In this document: in pieces, positions 1 to 12,200 of the stretch
How positions within the stretch are numbered: the stretch's first letter is position 1
How the letters are laid out: each line of letters starts with the position of its first letter
Assembly: GCA_027405735.1 (NCBI GenBank)
Contig: JAPEHQ010000001.1
Coordinates: 3,968,001 to 4,032,000 of the forward strand
Direction of reading: 5' to 3'
Length of the DNA: 64,000 nucleotides
Source: Mucor racemosus
Lineage: Eukaryota; Mucoromycota; Mucoromycetes; Mucorales; Mucoraceae
Program-made: the position numbers and the translations under genes
Notes under the pieces: model-generated
What the model was told of the DNA's origin: nothing
What the model saw: the letters and a program-made list of their open reading frames with translations, nothing else
Database searches by the model: none

Positions 1-271
1 AATATTAATAATTAGTGTTGCCAAGAGCAACTAAAGACTTTAGACTGATCATCTATATCTGAATATAATTACATTAGCATAAGTGAGGATTGACACTAAA
101 TTTTAGTATGAGAACACTGTTCTAGACAGGTGTGTAAGCAATCCTTAAATCAAATATAAATAGCAGTAGACATTCACCCTTCATTTGATTTCCCCATCTC
201 GTTTTTATATTTAATAAAGATTGACCAATTCTCACGTACTTATCTTTCTTTATTACATACATTTACAACAA

Positions 272-480
272 TAAGCTCTGCGAGTACGGCTAAATTATGA
301 TTGATCCATTTCAATCCATAGATTACTATCAAACAGATCTAATTGTTTAATAGTGCCTTAAATTACATCTCAGAATCTCGTCAATGTCATATCATTTTGA
401 ATAGCCTTACTTTTACTGTATACCTAAATAAATAAACAATATCTTGTTTTTATTATACAGTTAAAGAACTCATTCATTAC
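272..480 (+). repeat. Fragment of LTR-like repeat C
   Basis: This stretch matches the central to 3' part of the longer repeat C copies at 4336-4877 and 61723-62253, including the shared AATAAACAATATCTTG stretch near the end. It lacks the 5' half and the terminal GACA end. The first 270 bases and 481-733 show nothing else I recognise. Confidence 0.55.
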
Positions 481-733
481 CTTAATAAGCATATTCATAA
501 ACATAAATTGGTGTGGCACCGAGGCACTGGATGTTGACCCAAGGGCCAACATTTTAAGGTCTGGGTGTTGGTTCACCATCACCAACAAGGGAGTTAGAGT
601 CGTTGAGTTCAATATCTTCATCATCCGAGACAGAATTTCAAGAAGTTCCATTTTTCCTTTGTATTGACATTATTAAATAATTTTCATTATTAGGAAGGCT
701 GTAGATACTGGTTTAATGGTACTGTTAGAATAG

Positions 734-1160
734 CACTACGGCCGACCTGTGCTGCACAAGATGATTTTGTTGTACCCAGATGGGCTGTACACTATAGCCT
801 GAGCTTTTGTGTCCACTGAATATGGCTAAAAAGATAACAAGATGCACATGGGCACAACAAAAGAAACTGAACACGAGTACAACAAAAATTATCTATGTGC
901 AGGATTATAGATTCTGTCCGTGTGCATGACATTAATCCCATGTGTGCATAATAATAGAATTGCCCATAAACATATCATTATCCCTATTAGTGCATAATAA
1001 TAAAATTTTACCATGAGCATAATGAGCTGATTGTATGATGGGTACAAATTAGTTTATGCCGTTCTCAAAATTCTATTGCATTTTTTACTGGAATAGGGTT
1101 TTAGATTACATTTCTGCTTTTATTAATATAGATTATAGACAATAATACAATTTAATACGA
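734..1160 (+). repeat. Repeat B, left part, copy 1
   Basis: It begins CACTACGGCCGACCTG and contains several internal echoes of a CATAATAATA-type motif. The same sequence occurs at 58417-60480 (direct, split by a Tc1 element) and, reverse-complemented, at 54780-55031. It has no coding capacity. Its right part, homologous to the end of the other copies, is displaced to 1938-2270 by about 780 bp of other sequence. Confidence 0.65.
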
Positions 1161-1164
1161 TTGA

Positions 1165-1937
1165 TTTATCAGAATATGTTTTTGTTAAATAAAAACTAGA
1201 AATTTAATCAAGTAAAGAGATATCGTTTATTGGGATAAAATTAATAGGGTTTATATACTATTTGATTTGGGGAATTAATGATGTTATATAATAATAGTAA
1301 TGTGTCATGTTGGTATATCATGTTGAGATATCACACTGGAGTACCATTCTTTTGTACCATGCTTCTATACCATGCTTTTAGGAGCATGGTATAGTTAATA
1401 TTCAATTAAGTAACTTCCGGTTCCGAATCTGCTATTGTTTATGTGGAACAGATAGAGATATTCGCGGGAAAATAAGTATACAAAAACAATAGGAATTCGA
1501 CTAGATAACATTAGGGTTTTATTCTCAAGTTAAATTCTACTTGAGGACTTTTGTAGTAAATAAATGTCCTCTTTATATAGTTTTCATCAGAGAGATTAGG
1601 TAAGCATTTCTAGGTCCACGCATAGCCAACAATACCCCTTGTCAGATATAAATCTTAATAGTAACCAATTGGTGTATTCATAGAGTTCATGGGTCCTTGA
1701 TCATAATGGTGTGATTAGATCCACATTACGTTGATTGTTCTTTAACTATAAGCTGCTAGGGTAGAAGCTCGGTAGAAAATTTAATATTAGTATGAATCAA
1801 CATATATCATTTAGTAGTGTAATGTCTATTCATTCCAACTGTATTTTAATTGAGAATCAGATGAAATGGAGATCAATATAGTGGATAAATGTGTACATAT
1901 TTTACAGTTTACTTTTTTAGATTTGACATGATCCGGT
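1165..1937 (-). repeat. LTR-like repeat G (1165-1420) and unclassified AT-rich insert
   Basis: 1165-1290 is the reverse complement of 49800-49915 and also resembles the sequence around the MITE at 4900-5400; I call this family repeat G. Read on the minus strand it carries a TATATAAACCC stretch followed by AATAAA, as an LTR promoter/polyA region would. The rest (1420-1937) also has a minus-strand TATATAAAG and GAATAAAAC, so another LTR fragment is possible, but no ends or duplication could be fixed. Confidence 0.4.
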
Positions 1938-2271
1938 TTAAGAATAATACATCAACGTTGTTGGTGTAGAGCAATACATGCAACTGCCAATATATTTACG
2001 ATTATCATCATTTGTAAATATTTTAATAACTATAATATTTACAGCAACCATGGTTTTTACGTTTTTACTCGAGCAGAAATTTAAATGACACTTACTGCTT
2101 AAGTTTATATGCAAGCCAAATGTAAGATTAAACATGCCACTTTATCACACATAAAATTTAAACAAATTAACCTTTCTTAAACTTACTATTTTAGCTTACA
2201 ATTGTCAGCTGCAAAAAGATTTGTTTTCAAGAATAGCTACGACCAAGACTATGGCTATTAAGCAAGACATT
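1938..2271 (+). repeat. Repeat B, right part, copy 1
   Basis: It corresponds to the part of repeat B that runs directly into repeat A. Reverse-complemented copies lie at 52430-52980 plus 54670-54750, and a direct copy at 60490-61720. This copy is uninterrupted where the others carry a Tc1 element, a hAT-like MITE or a TIR element, so it serves as the empty-site reference for those insertions. Confidence 0.65.
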
Positions 2272-4156
2272 ATATCATTCTTTTTTTGTGTTTCTATATC
2301 ATTTGAAATTTTATCCCTTTTCTGAAATTTTTCATGGGTTTGTAGCCAGTTCTAGCTTTTCATTGAGTAGATATACATATTATTGCCTACGATTTGATCC
2401 GACAATCAAGAAATACGTCCAAAAATACAGTAGTAAATAATGATATTTGATCTTAGAATACGGTTAAATTAAAATATCAGTCTTTAATATAGACTGCTGC
2501 TACCTAGATTACATTAAAAACATTAGTCCCTTATGTAAGCATGCGTATTTAGATAAAAAAAAAGAATATCAGCTTGATAGTCTGATATGTCTTATCAAAC
2601 GGTGAATATATCCTTGGAATATGAAAATAAAAAAAAGAGAGAAACAATACACATGGAAAAGGATTTTCAAGGATTTACATTATTCAGCGCAATTAAAACC
2701 CTGCTAAATTGCACATTTCAGCCAATGTAAAAGCAGTATTACAGCGCATCGACCCATAAATTAAACAAAATAGGCAATATCTGTTATCATAGAAACATGT
2801 ATTTTCTACCGAAAAAACCGGCTGTCATATCATACATTCATTAAAAAATTGCAACAGCAAGCCCGTAGAGCAACGCCGTAATTAAGCATAGCAAGATTGA
2901 ATGGCTAAGTCTCTTATACTATGGTATATATCTAAGTTTTAAATAAAAAAAAGCGCTTTTTTTAAACTTTTCTTATATTTAACCACGTATAGTCTGAAAA
3001 TTCAGACTTTGTAACCGACGTTTTTGGGGACTCATTTTGTCCTTACCAACACCCATGATTTTTATCAAAAAACAGAAAAATCAAATTTTGATACCAAAAT
3101 CAACGTTCAAATATACTACATTGTGAGAGAAAATTGTAGCCATGACTAATACACATTTTCTAAAAGCTTAATATTAAATGTTAAATAATAAAAATTTGTA
3201 CTTTTACCCAAAAAACGGATTTTTGGTTAAGGGATTTTCATGTAATATTTTACAATAAAAATGTTTGTTATTTTTTATTGAGCAAATAGAGCGCTAAATT
3301 CTGTATATGTGTATATTTTTTGTTTTTATAATTGGTATTATAATTAACTCTAGATTTGCAAAATCAGAAAAAAAAATTAAAAAATGTCAAAATTGATGAT
3401 CTGGACAAAAATAATTTTCTAAATTAATATTCCGCTTATAAGCCTTGTAAGTCTTAAAAATAAGAGATTTTATAATACTTGAGAACTTTTTCAAGCATTT
3501 AGGATGCTGTACCCACTTGACTGAAGCTTATTACTGTAAACATGTATGCGCATTAATATTGTGTGGTAGTTTATTTGATGATAATGTAGTCTAATTTGAT
3601 AATTAATGCGCTAGAGGTAATTTACATTGAGTTTTAGTCTTACCTCCTCTCCAATATCATAAACATAAACATAAACATGGCCATCACTGGAACCTATTGT
3701 CGCCTTTTTATTATCCTCTTTGTTGTCTCAAGCCAATTTATTTAATGCTTTATTATTACTAGAACCAACTTAAGCACTTACAAATGGTTCCTCGGTATTT
3801 GCATTCAAATTCCATAAATTAAATTGACTGGTTCCATCTACAATAGTATCAACGTATCATCAGCCCACCTTATGATAAATGTCAATCTAAAATTAGAAGC
3901 ATACAATTATCATTGTTATGAGCTATGAAAAGCTTGATTTTTAATAATACAGCAATTAAATAAAAAACAAGACGATACTAATAGCATATAGTGAGTATTT
4001 AACATCTAAATAAGTTTGATGAAGTATGCTTTTAAATCCTTTTTAAAATCCTGAGGCAAACACAACATCTTGGTCCTGCAATTCCTATCCATTAGAATGT
4101 TGCAATCTCCACTACACAATGAATGCTTCTTTTATCTATCTTGGCCTCGATGTACA
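2272..4156 (-). repeat. Repeat A, copy 1 (dynein-exon module)
   Basis: Unit of about 1.9 kb, the same as 5400-7256 (direct) and, inverted, 50551-52430 and 55032-58410. Copies 1 and 2 are nearly identical over about 450 bp (3030-3480 against 6130-6600). The outer end in all four copies is a TGTACA next to CCTCG. The minus strand carries a single captured exon at 3644-3886. I see no transposase or terminal inverted repeat, so the element class is unknown. Confidence 0.75.
3644..3886 (-). pseudogene. Captured dynein intermediate chain exon, copy 1
   Basis: Read on the minus strand, an acceptor-like TTTTAG precedes the segment and GTAAG follows it. In between are pieces readable as cytoplasmic dynein intermediate chain WD40 sequence (FNLWNLNANTEEPF, then SSDGHVYVYVYDIGE), broken by stops and frameshifts. 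A GTTTAT unit is present three times here, against once or twice in the other copies. It is a non-functional fragment, not a gene. Confidence 0.7.
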
Positions 4157-4335
4157 TTGCTGGGTATCAGTTGATCTATCAGAATCAGGAATTACCTAAT
4201 TACCAATTTAGAACGTCTGTCAAACCATGATGTTCAACATGCAAAATCAAGCAAGGTCATATTTCATGCGTCTATCATCATGCTACTATTGAACCATAGA
4301 AGCATGATTCCAATATATCCATACAATATCCAACT

Positions 4336-4877
4336 TGTTCTATGCCATCTAGTATCATACGTTATCACCTTCTACACTATCAATACGTCTTACAATCTAC
4401 TGACTACGACATGTATTGAAGTGCAAAGTCTTGATACCGGATATACAAAACTCCTAGCATACTACGTTTAATCCAGTAATTACTAAGAACGCTTGAACCT
4501 CAATTATGATACCATATTATTTCATCCCAGAGGTTAATCAATCAAGTAGCTATCAAATTATCATCGAAGCACATTTAGCGCAGCATTGAAACAAGGCAAC
4601 TAACAAGCTCTGCAAGAATGGTTAAATTATGATTGATCCATTTCAATCCATAGATTACTATCAAACAAATCTAATGGTTTAATAGTGCCTTAAGTTGCAT
4701 CACAGGATCTCAATGTCAAATCAATATAAAAGGCCATACTTTTATATCTACTGTAAATAAACAATATCTTGTTTTCATTATACAGTTGAAAAACTGATTC
4801 ATTATTCATTACTCATTTTCTTTTCATTCCATTCTCTTTTAAGTATTATTATTTATCAAGCTTGAAAATATATGACA
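4336..4877 (+). repeat. Solo LTR, repeat C copy 2
   Basis: The 542-bp block starts TGTTCTATGCC and ends ATATGACA, with TATAAAAGG followed by AATAAACAATATC in the order expected of an LTR promoter and polyA region. Flanks are CAACT and CAAAT, a possible 5-bp target duplication with one mismatch. It matches 61723-62253, which starts TGTTGTATTCC and ends TACGACA. No internal retrotransposon sequence is present, so a solo LTR is the best reading. Confidence 0.55.
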
Positions 4878-5399
4878 CAAATAATGCTCATTCTAATTAT
4901 ATTATTATTCACATTTAATACACTCATCCAATTAGTATATAAACCCTCTCTATAAGCTCTAGGATTTCACAAACAACGCATCGTATTACGGTTAACCGAG
5001 TTTGACTGCTTTAACGGGCCGTTTTTTATGCAAACTCGAATGAGGGTATTCGAGTTTCTTCTTTTCTTTTTTTGTTAGCTAAGCTCGAAAACAGGATTGA
5101 AAAAATACTTCAAGTTGTGAAACTGTCAAATATGCTATTATCAATTCATAATCCCATATTAACTTGACAATGTTGCTATTAACAGCCTCCTTAAGGCAAA
5201 CCAATACTTGCTCCCACCCCGTTTTTTATCTGGGTTACAAAAGAACGGGCCGTTTTCCAACTCGAATCGAATGGCCGTTTCCGTTAAAACTCGATTCAAA
5301 CTCGAATCGAAGCCCATTCCTAATAAGCTCATAATAAAACGGTACTTTTTCATTTGATTAATTTCATACGATTTACTTTTCGATAAATCAGAGACATCA
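4878..5399 (+). repeat. Repeat G copy split by a MITE
   Basis: 4890-4959 (with CAATTAGTATATAAACCC) and 5323-5390 together align to 49790-49910. The gap between the two halves is the hAT-type MITE at 4960-5322. This is therefore an LTR-like fragment interrupted by a later insertion. Confidence 0.45.
4960..5322. mobile_element. hAT-type MITE (363 bp, 8-bp duplication)
   Basis: The element is flanked on both sides by ATAAGCTC (4952-4959 and 5323-5330), an exact 8-bp target duplication, which is the hAT signature. Ends are short inverted TAGGA. The interior is rich in CTCGAAT/ATTCGAG subterminal motifs in both orientations, including a hairpin near 5033-5060. There is no transposase; it is non-autonomous. 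A 64-codon minus-strand frame inside it is incidental. Confidence 0.75.
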
Positions 5400-7256
5400 G
5401 ATTATTCTTTTTTTTTTGTTTTTATTACATCATTTGAAATTTTATCACTTTCTGGAACATTTCGTGGGTTTTTAGCCAGTTCTAGCTTTTCCTTGAGCAT
5501 GTACAAATATCATTGCCTTCGATTTGATCCGGTAATCAAGTACGTCCAACAATACAGTTCTAAATAATGATGTTTGATCTTAAGAATGTGGTTAAATAAA
5601 AATATCAGTCTCTAGTATAGACTGCTACCTACATTGAAAATATTAGTCTCTTATGTTAGCATGCGTATTCAGATAAAAGAAAAGAATACCAGCTTGATAG
5701 TCTGACATGCCTTATCAAACGGTAAATATATCCTTGAAATATGAAAACAAAAAGAGAGAAACATACGTGAATTTTCAAGAGTTTACATTATTTAGCGCAA
5801 TAAAAAAAAAACTGCTAAATTGCACATTTCAACTAATGTAAAAGCAGCATTACAGCGCATGAACCTTAACCTAATAAGCAAAATAGGCAATATCTGATAC
5901 TATAATGGAAACATACATTTTTCTACTAGAAAAACCGCCTGTCATATCATACATTCATTAAAAAATTGTAAAAGCGAGCCCGTAGAGCAACGCCGTAATT
6001 AAGCATAGCAAGATCGAACGGCCAAATCTCTTATACTATGGTATATATTTAAGTTTTAAATAAAAATGCCGTTTTTTTTTAACTTCTCTTATATTTAACC
6101 ACGTGCGGTCTGAAAATTCAGTTTTTATAGCGGACATTTTTGGGGACTCATTTTGTCCTTACCAACACTCATGATTTTTATCAAAAAACAGAAAAATCAA
6201 ATTTTGATACCAAAATCAACGTTCAAATATACTACATTGTGAGAGAAAATTGTAGCCATGACTAATACACATTTTCTAAAAGCTTAATATTAAATGTCAA
6301 GTAACGAAACTTTGTACTTTTGCCCAAAAAACGGTTTTTTGGTTAAAGGATTTTCATGTAATATTTTGCAATAAAAGTGTTTGTTATTTTTTATTGAGCA
6401 AATAGAGCGCTAAATTCTGTATATGTGTATATTTTTTGTTTTTATAATTGGTATTATAATTGACTCTAGATTTGCAAAACCAAAAAAAAAAAAAATTAAA
6501 AAATGTCAAAATTGATGATCTGGACAAAAATAATTTTCTAAATTAATATTCCGCTTATAAGCCTTGTAAGTCTTAAAAATAAGAGATTTTATAATACTTG
6601 AGAACTTTTTCAAGAATTTACGATGCTGTACCCACTTGATTCAAGATTATTACTATAAATCGTTATACATGCTAATATTATGTGGTAGTTTATTTGTTGG
6701 TAATATAGTTTTACTTTATAATTATTGCGTTAGAGGTAATTTACATTGAGTTTAATCTTACCTCCTCTCCAGTATCATAATAAACATGGCCATCACTGGA
6801 ACCTATTGCTGCCTTTTTACCCTCTTTGTCCCAAACCAATTCATTCAATGCTTTACCAAAATCCACTAAAGTATTTACAAATGGTTTCTCGGTATTTACA
6901 TTCAAATTCCATAAATTAAATTGACTGATTCTATCTACTGTAGTATCAAACTTATCATCAGCCCGCCTTATGATAAATGTCAATCTAAAATCAGAAACAT
7001 CCCATTGTCATTGTTATAAGCTATGACAAGCTTGGTTTTTAATAATACAGCAACTAAATAAAAAACAAGATGACACTAATAGCATATGGTGAGTATTTAA
7101 CATCGAAGTAAGTTTGATAAAGTATGCTTTTAAATCCTTTTAAAAATCCTGGGCAAACACAACATCTTAGTCCTGTAATTTCTATCCATCAAAATGTTGC
7201 GATTTCCATTACACAATGAATGCGCCACCTTTTATCAATCTTGACCTCGATGTACA
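5400..7256 (-). repeat. Repeat A, copy 2
   Basis: A direct second copy of the unit at 2272-4156, ending at the same CCTCGATGTACA. This copy carries the only captured exon in the window that is still open throughout. Confidence 0.75.
6762..6984 (-). pseudogene. Captured dynein intermediate chain exon, copy 2 (open frame)
   Basis: About 74 codons open on the minus strand, preceded by a TTTTAG acceptor and followed by a GTAAG donor. The translation contains RRADDKFDTTVD, QFNLWNLN, KALNELVWDKEGKKAAIG and SSDGHVYYDTGEE, which matches the last WD40 blades of cytoplasmic dynein intermediate chain (family pattern: 'NLWNLN ... G-x-ALN-x-x-x-W ... G-x-S-x-G-x-x-x-x-YD-x-GE'). One VY pair is missing compared with other copies. 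It stands without the rest of the gene, so I call it a captured exon. Confidence 0.75.
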
Positions 7257-8110
7257 TTGGGTGTCAATTTTTTACCAGTTGAGTTTTCTCTGATTCATTA
7301 ATATTCAGTCATATTGAACGATGATTTGTAGCATTGCCAAAAAAAAAAGAATAAATGCTTCAAGAGTTTTCTGCATATCAAATTATTATGCGATTTAGTA
7401 GCAATGATTGCATTTACCTATCCTTTTTGGAACCTATTGATGTTAATCAGAATAATTATTACTTTCATTCAAAAGTAAGCTTTGCTTTATAAATTCACAT
7501 TCGCCCATTCACTAAATGACATTGCATTTATTATCCGTCATATCAATCAACCAACTTCATCTTGATTCGGATACATTTGATAATGAAATGCCTAAATTAC
7601 ACTCGAGCCACCAGGTATCGCCACAAAAAAATCTCGTACAGGTCAGCGAAGCATCACAATTTGGATCATTTTTTTGTATTCATAGATCTGAGATATCTCA
7701 CACATTCATAGATCTCTGTATGAACCATATCTCTATCTGTTCAGTTTAGCTGAAATATATTGAACGCCAACATCGTACTTGATGAAACGCCTTACTTTAT
7801 TGCGTGTCAACACAACTAATTTGATGCTAGTTTAGTATCAGCAGTTAAATCAGATATTGTCACATTTGACATACAATCCCTTATGGTCAATGCTCTACAT
7901 GATTTACCCCTTGAAATATTAAATCAATAACAATGTACTCAAAACTAGAAGATTACTAAATATAAATCCATTCAAGCCTGATGGTATCCAAGTTCTTCAA
8001 ATCACTATAAATATCCTCATACTTTGTCAATTATTTTACATCTTGAGAAATCTTTTGTAATAAAAATTTAGCTAATTATAATTGTATCTCTACTGCCTTT
8101 TTTTTTATTT
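7257..8110. other. Intergenic, no feature recognised
   Basis: AT-rich sequence of about 850 bp. Short open frames occur but none has a recognisable product or splice context. Confidence 0.6.
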
Positions 8111-8420
8111 TAGTAAAAGATATCGTTGTTTACTGCATTCCCGTTGCAATAGCAGGTACCTCTAGTGTTGATCCACAGAATTGCAAAAGATTTAGCCTCC
8201 TCGGGCTGCTATGGAAATGGAAAAATGAAAACTCGTGCTTGTTTAAGTTATTTTGCATGGATTGCTTCAGATATTTTTTAAAATGCTTTATAAAATCAAA
8301 TAATGGTTCAAAGTTGAATTTTGAACTTGCACTTAATGTGCAGTAGATGTACAAATAACATATTTTGATTTCATTAACTAACAGCTGTTTTTGAACGGTT
8401 TTAGCACATGTTTTTGAAAA
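8110..8420 (-). repeat. Repeat E, copy 1
   Basis: Reverse-complement of the block at 33540-33830. Shared landmarks are CTAAATCTTTTGCA, TACCTGC(T/C)ATTGCAA and a ~40-codon frame readable in both copies (KFNFEPLFDFIKHFKKYL here, KSNFELLFGFIKFFKEYL there). Shorter pieces lie at 49275-49370 and 62254-62430. Origin unknown. Confidence 0.55.
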
Positions 8421-9039
8421 AAAAAAGAGAGACGTGGGATTTCAAAGATTGATTTAATAATTAATTAACAATAAGCAGAAAATCATAAGCCTGTTTTGTT
8501 AAATGAGCTGTTTTATTAGGCTGCACAAATCTTTACATTTTTGGATGATACAAATGCCAAAAGCTTTCACAAAACTTTGAAACCCAATGAAAATAAAAGC
8601 CTTTAAAATTGACAAATATATCAACGATTCCTAAAAAGTTCCTTGATCTGATATGCAGTTTTTTGTGAGGGAGATTTGCATGAGCAAGACAGATACATAT
8701 ACATTTTTTTAGCAACGAAAGTGCATAATATGAGCATAGGTAATTTCATGCATATATTGAGAATATAGTTTATTTACAAAAAGAAACGCAAAAAAATTGG
8801 TAGTTAAGGATCTGTGTTAATACTCTTAATATCTGAATTATCATCATAAATATCAAACTTCAATGATTTAATGCAATATAAAACTGAAAAATGTTTACGG
8901 TATATACGACAATAAAGAAAGATTCATTATTACTAATTAGGTCAAGAAAATATTTGGCATCGAATCTTGTAATTACTATAAATTTGACTTGAAATGCCCA
9001 ATATGAATGCCCTGCTTTGAACTAAATAGATGTTTGCAT

Positions 9040-9040
<1 letters not shown>

Positions 9041-9078
<38 letters not shown>
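9041..9078. repeat. (CA)19 microsatellite
   Basis: Nineteen uninterrupted CA units about 140 bp upstream of the 5-oxoprolinase start. The surrounding 8420-9218 is otherwise AT-rich and without recognisable genes; it must contain the 5-oxoprolinase promoter. Confidence 0.95.
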
Positions 9079-9084
<6 letters not shown>

Positions 9085-9218
9085 CACGCTTTTTAAAAGT
9101 CCTCTTCAGAATTACAAAAAGGTATATCTAGATTATATCGCGAGAGATTATCTATTCATTTCTTTTTCACTTGTCTAAATTGAAGTTTATCTTTTATAAC
9201 TAGACAATATATCAATTA

Positions 9219-12200
9219 ATGGCTTTAGAAAACACATTTTCACCACTTACTATCTGTATTGATAGAGGAGGCACATTTACTGATTGCATAGGTTTCGTTG
9301 GAAAACCGGGAGATGAAAACTATCAAGAATATGTAGTGAAATTACTTTCAGAAGATCCCTCAAATTACAAAGATGCACCAACTGAAGGTATCAGAAGAAT
9401 TGTGGAGCTTGCTACAGGCAAAAAACATCCTCGCTCTGATCCTGTACCAACTACAAATATTGGTAAGCAATCATAGATGACTAATACGAGAAAATGACAA
9501 GTAATGTTTTCTTTTAGAGAGTGTGCGTATGGGTACAACCGTTGCTACGAATGCATTGCTTGAAAGAAAAGGTGAATCAAGTGCATTATTAATCACTAAA
9601 GGTTTCGGAGACCTTTTGACGATAGGTTAGTTAGTTCATTCTCACGCTAAAGGAAGGTTCAAAATATTTACCGACTTGTTTGTTTATAAAGGTAATCAGG
9701 CAAGACCCAAGATTTTTGATCTTTCAATCAACAAACCCGACGTTTTATATCAAAAGGTTATTGAAGTTGATGAACGGTAAGCGTAAATTATAGTAAAACT
9801 TGACAAATTGCTTAAAAAAATCTATATTATTATAGTGTTGTATTATTGAATTCAGCTGCCTCAACAGAACAAATTGATCCTAAAGAAAACAAGGATGAAA
9901 ATATCAGTCAAGGTATATCAGGAGAATGGATTAAAGTGGTCCAATCACCAGGTAAAGATTCAACAAATCGAAAATGATTTGCATTTTCATCTAATGTAAC
10001 AAAATATAGATCTTGAGGCTATCAAATTTCAACTACAATCATTGTACGACGATGGTTACAGAAGCATCGCCGTCTGCTTGTTACACTCTTATACTTACCC
10101 AGATCATGAACAACAAATTGGAGAATTAGCCAAATCAATTGGATTCGGACATGTTTCACTCTCAAGCCAAGTTATGCCCATGGTTAAAATTGTTCCTCGT
10201 GGCACATCAGCAACTGCAGATGCATATTTGACTCCTTGTATCAAACAATATATCAAGGGATTTGTAAGCGGGTTCGATGATGGGTTTGAAAAAGGGACCA
10301 CTCAATTACAATTCATGCAAAGTGATGGTGGTTTGGTTCCTGTGAGTAATTTCTCAGGTTTTAAGGCTATTTTATCAGGCCCTGCAGGAGGTGTTGTTGG
10401 ATATGCTTTGACAACGTTTGATAAGCAATCTAAAGTACCTGTCATTGGTTTTGATATGGGTGGTACCAGTACAGATGTGTCTCGTTTTGATGGTCATTAT
10501 GAACATGTATTTGAAACTACAACTGCAGGTGTCACAATTCAGGCACCACAATTGGATATCCATACTGTTGCTGCGGGTGGTGGATCAATGTTATTCTTTA
10601 AAAATGGAATGTTTGTAGTCGGCCCCGAGGTAAGTTTTTTCAAGATGAAATGTACACATTGATTTTTGCTAAAAATTCTATTTAATATACCATGTAGAGT
10701 GCTGGTGCTCATCCAGGTCCTGCCTGTTACCGTAAGGGCGGTCCATTGGCAGTTTCTGATGCCAATTTATATCTTGGTCGACTTTTACCAGAGTTTTTCC
10801 CTAAAATCTTTGGACCTAATGAAGACCAGCCTTTGGATAGAGATATTGTGGAGAAAAAGTTTACAGAACTTGCCAAGATTATCAATACTTCTACAGGAGA
10901 AGATAAATCATTAGATGAAATTGTCTATGGTTTCATCAAGGTAGCCAACGAAACCATGTGTCGTCCAATTCGTGCATTAACTGAGGCTAAAGGCCACGAT
11001 ACAAGCAACCACACCTTGGCTGTATTTGGCGGCGCTGGTGGTCAGCATGCATGTGGCATAGCTCGTAATCTTGGTATCAATAAAATTGTATTATATCGGC
11101 ACAGTTCTATCTTATCTGCATTTGGCTTAGCACTCGCTGATGTTGTGCATGAGGTACAGGAGCCCTCGGCTGAAAAGCTAAATGCAGGATTATCTCGTAT
11201 TCAAGAACGTGTATCATATCTTCAAAAAGAATCTATCGCTGAGCTTTCCAAACAAGGATTCCGAGATAAAGATATCGCTACGGAAGTCTATCTTAATCTT
11301 CGCTATGATGGTACTGATTGTGCTTTAATGACACTTCAACCTTCTGCCGATAATTGGGATTTCGAGAACGCATTCTTTGAACTATATACACAAGAATTTG
11401 GTTTCTTGCTTAAAGAAAGAGATATCATTGTTGATGATATTCGTGTCCGTGGCATTGGAAAAACCAATCAAAATAATGATCTTACTCCTGATCGTGATAT
11501 CCAAGAGCTCAAATCAGCTAATAAAATTGTAGAAATCTCGAATGCTACTGATAGTTTTGCATCAGTTTATTTCGAAGAAACAGGAAGAGATGATCATGTT
11601 CCTGTCTATCGTTTGGGTGATTTGAAGCCTGGTTCTTCTATCAAAGGACCTGCTATCATCATTGATGTTACAGCTACTGTAGTAGTTGAGCCCTCATGTA
11701 CTGCATTGATTACACAAGGACATATCACTATTACTGTAGGCCGTGGTGAGAAAAAAGTGGTTACAACTGAAATGGAGCCTATTCAACTATCTATCTTTTC
11801 ACATCGATTTATGAGTATTGCTGAGCAAATGGGCCGAACATTACAGAAAACTGCAATTTCAACAAACATTAAAGAAAGATTAGGTATGTGCAGCTACATT
11901 GTATAAACAAACCCAATGTATTGATTTGAACGTAGACTTTTCTTGTGCATTATTCGGCGCTGATGGTGGTCTTGTAGCAAATGCACCTCATATTCCTGTA
12001 CATTTAGGTTCACTTAGTCATGCAGTTATTTATCAATTAAACTTTTACAATGGTAAATTATCAGAAGGAGATGTTATCATGACAAATCACCCACAAGCGG
12101 GTGGTTCTCATTTGCCTGGTATGCATATATATATATAGGTGAAACAACACTTTTTGAAATCTTAATTAAGGATTCTTTATTTAGACATTACAATTATCAC

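Noticed and set aside
2830..2935. Conserved GC-richer patch in all repeat A copies, first suspected as 5S rRNA or tRNA
   Set aside because: No cloverleaf, no 5S consensus and no terminator; treated as part of repeat A.
6741..6983. Genuine dynein intermediate chain gene
   Set aside because: Only one exon-sized segment is present, repeated four times inside a mobile-looking repeat; no other dynein exons flank it.
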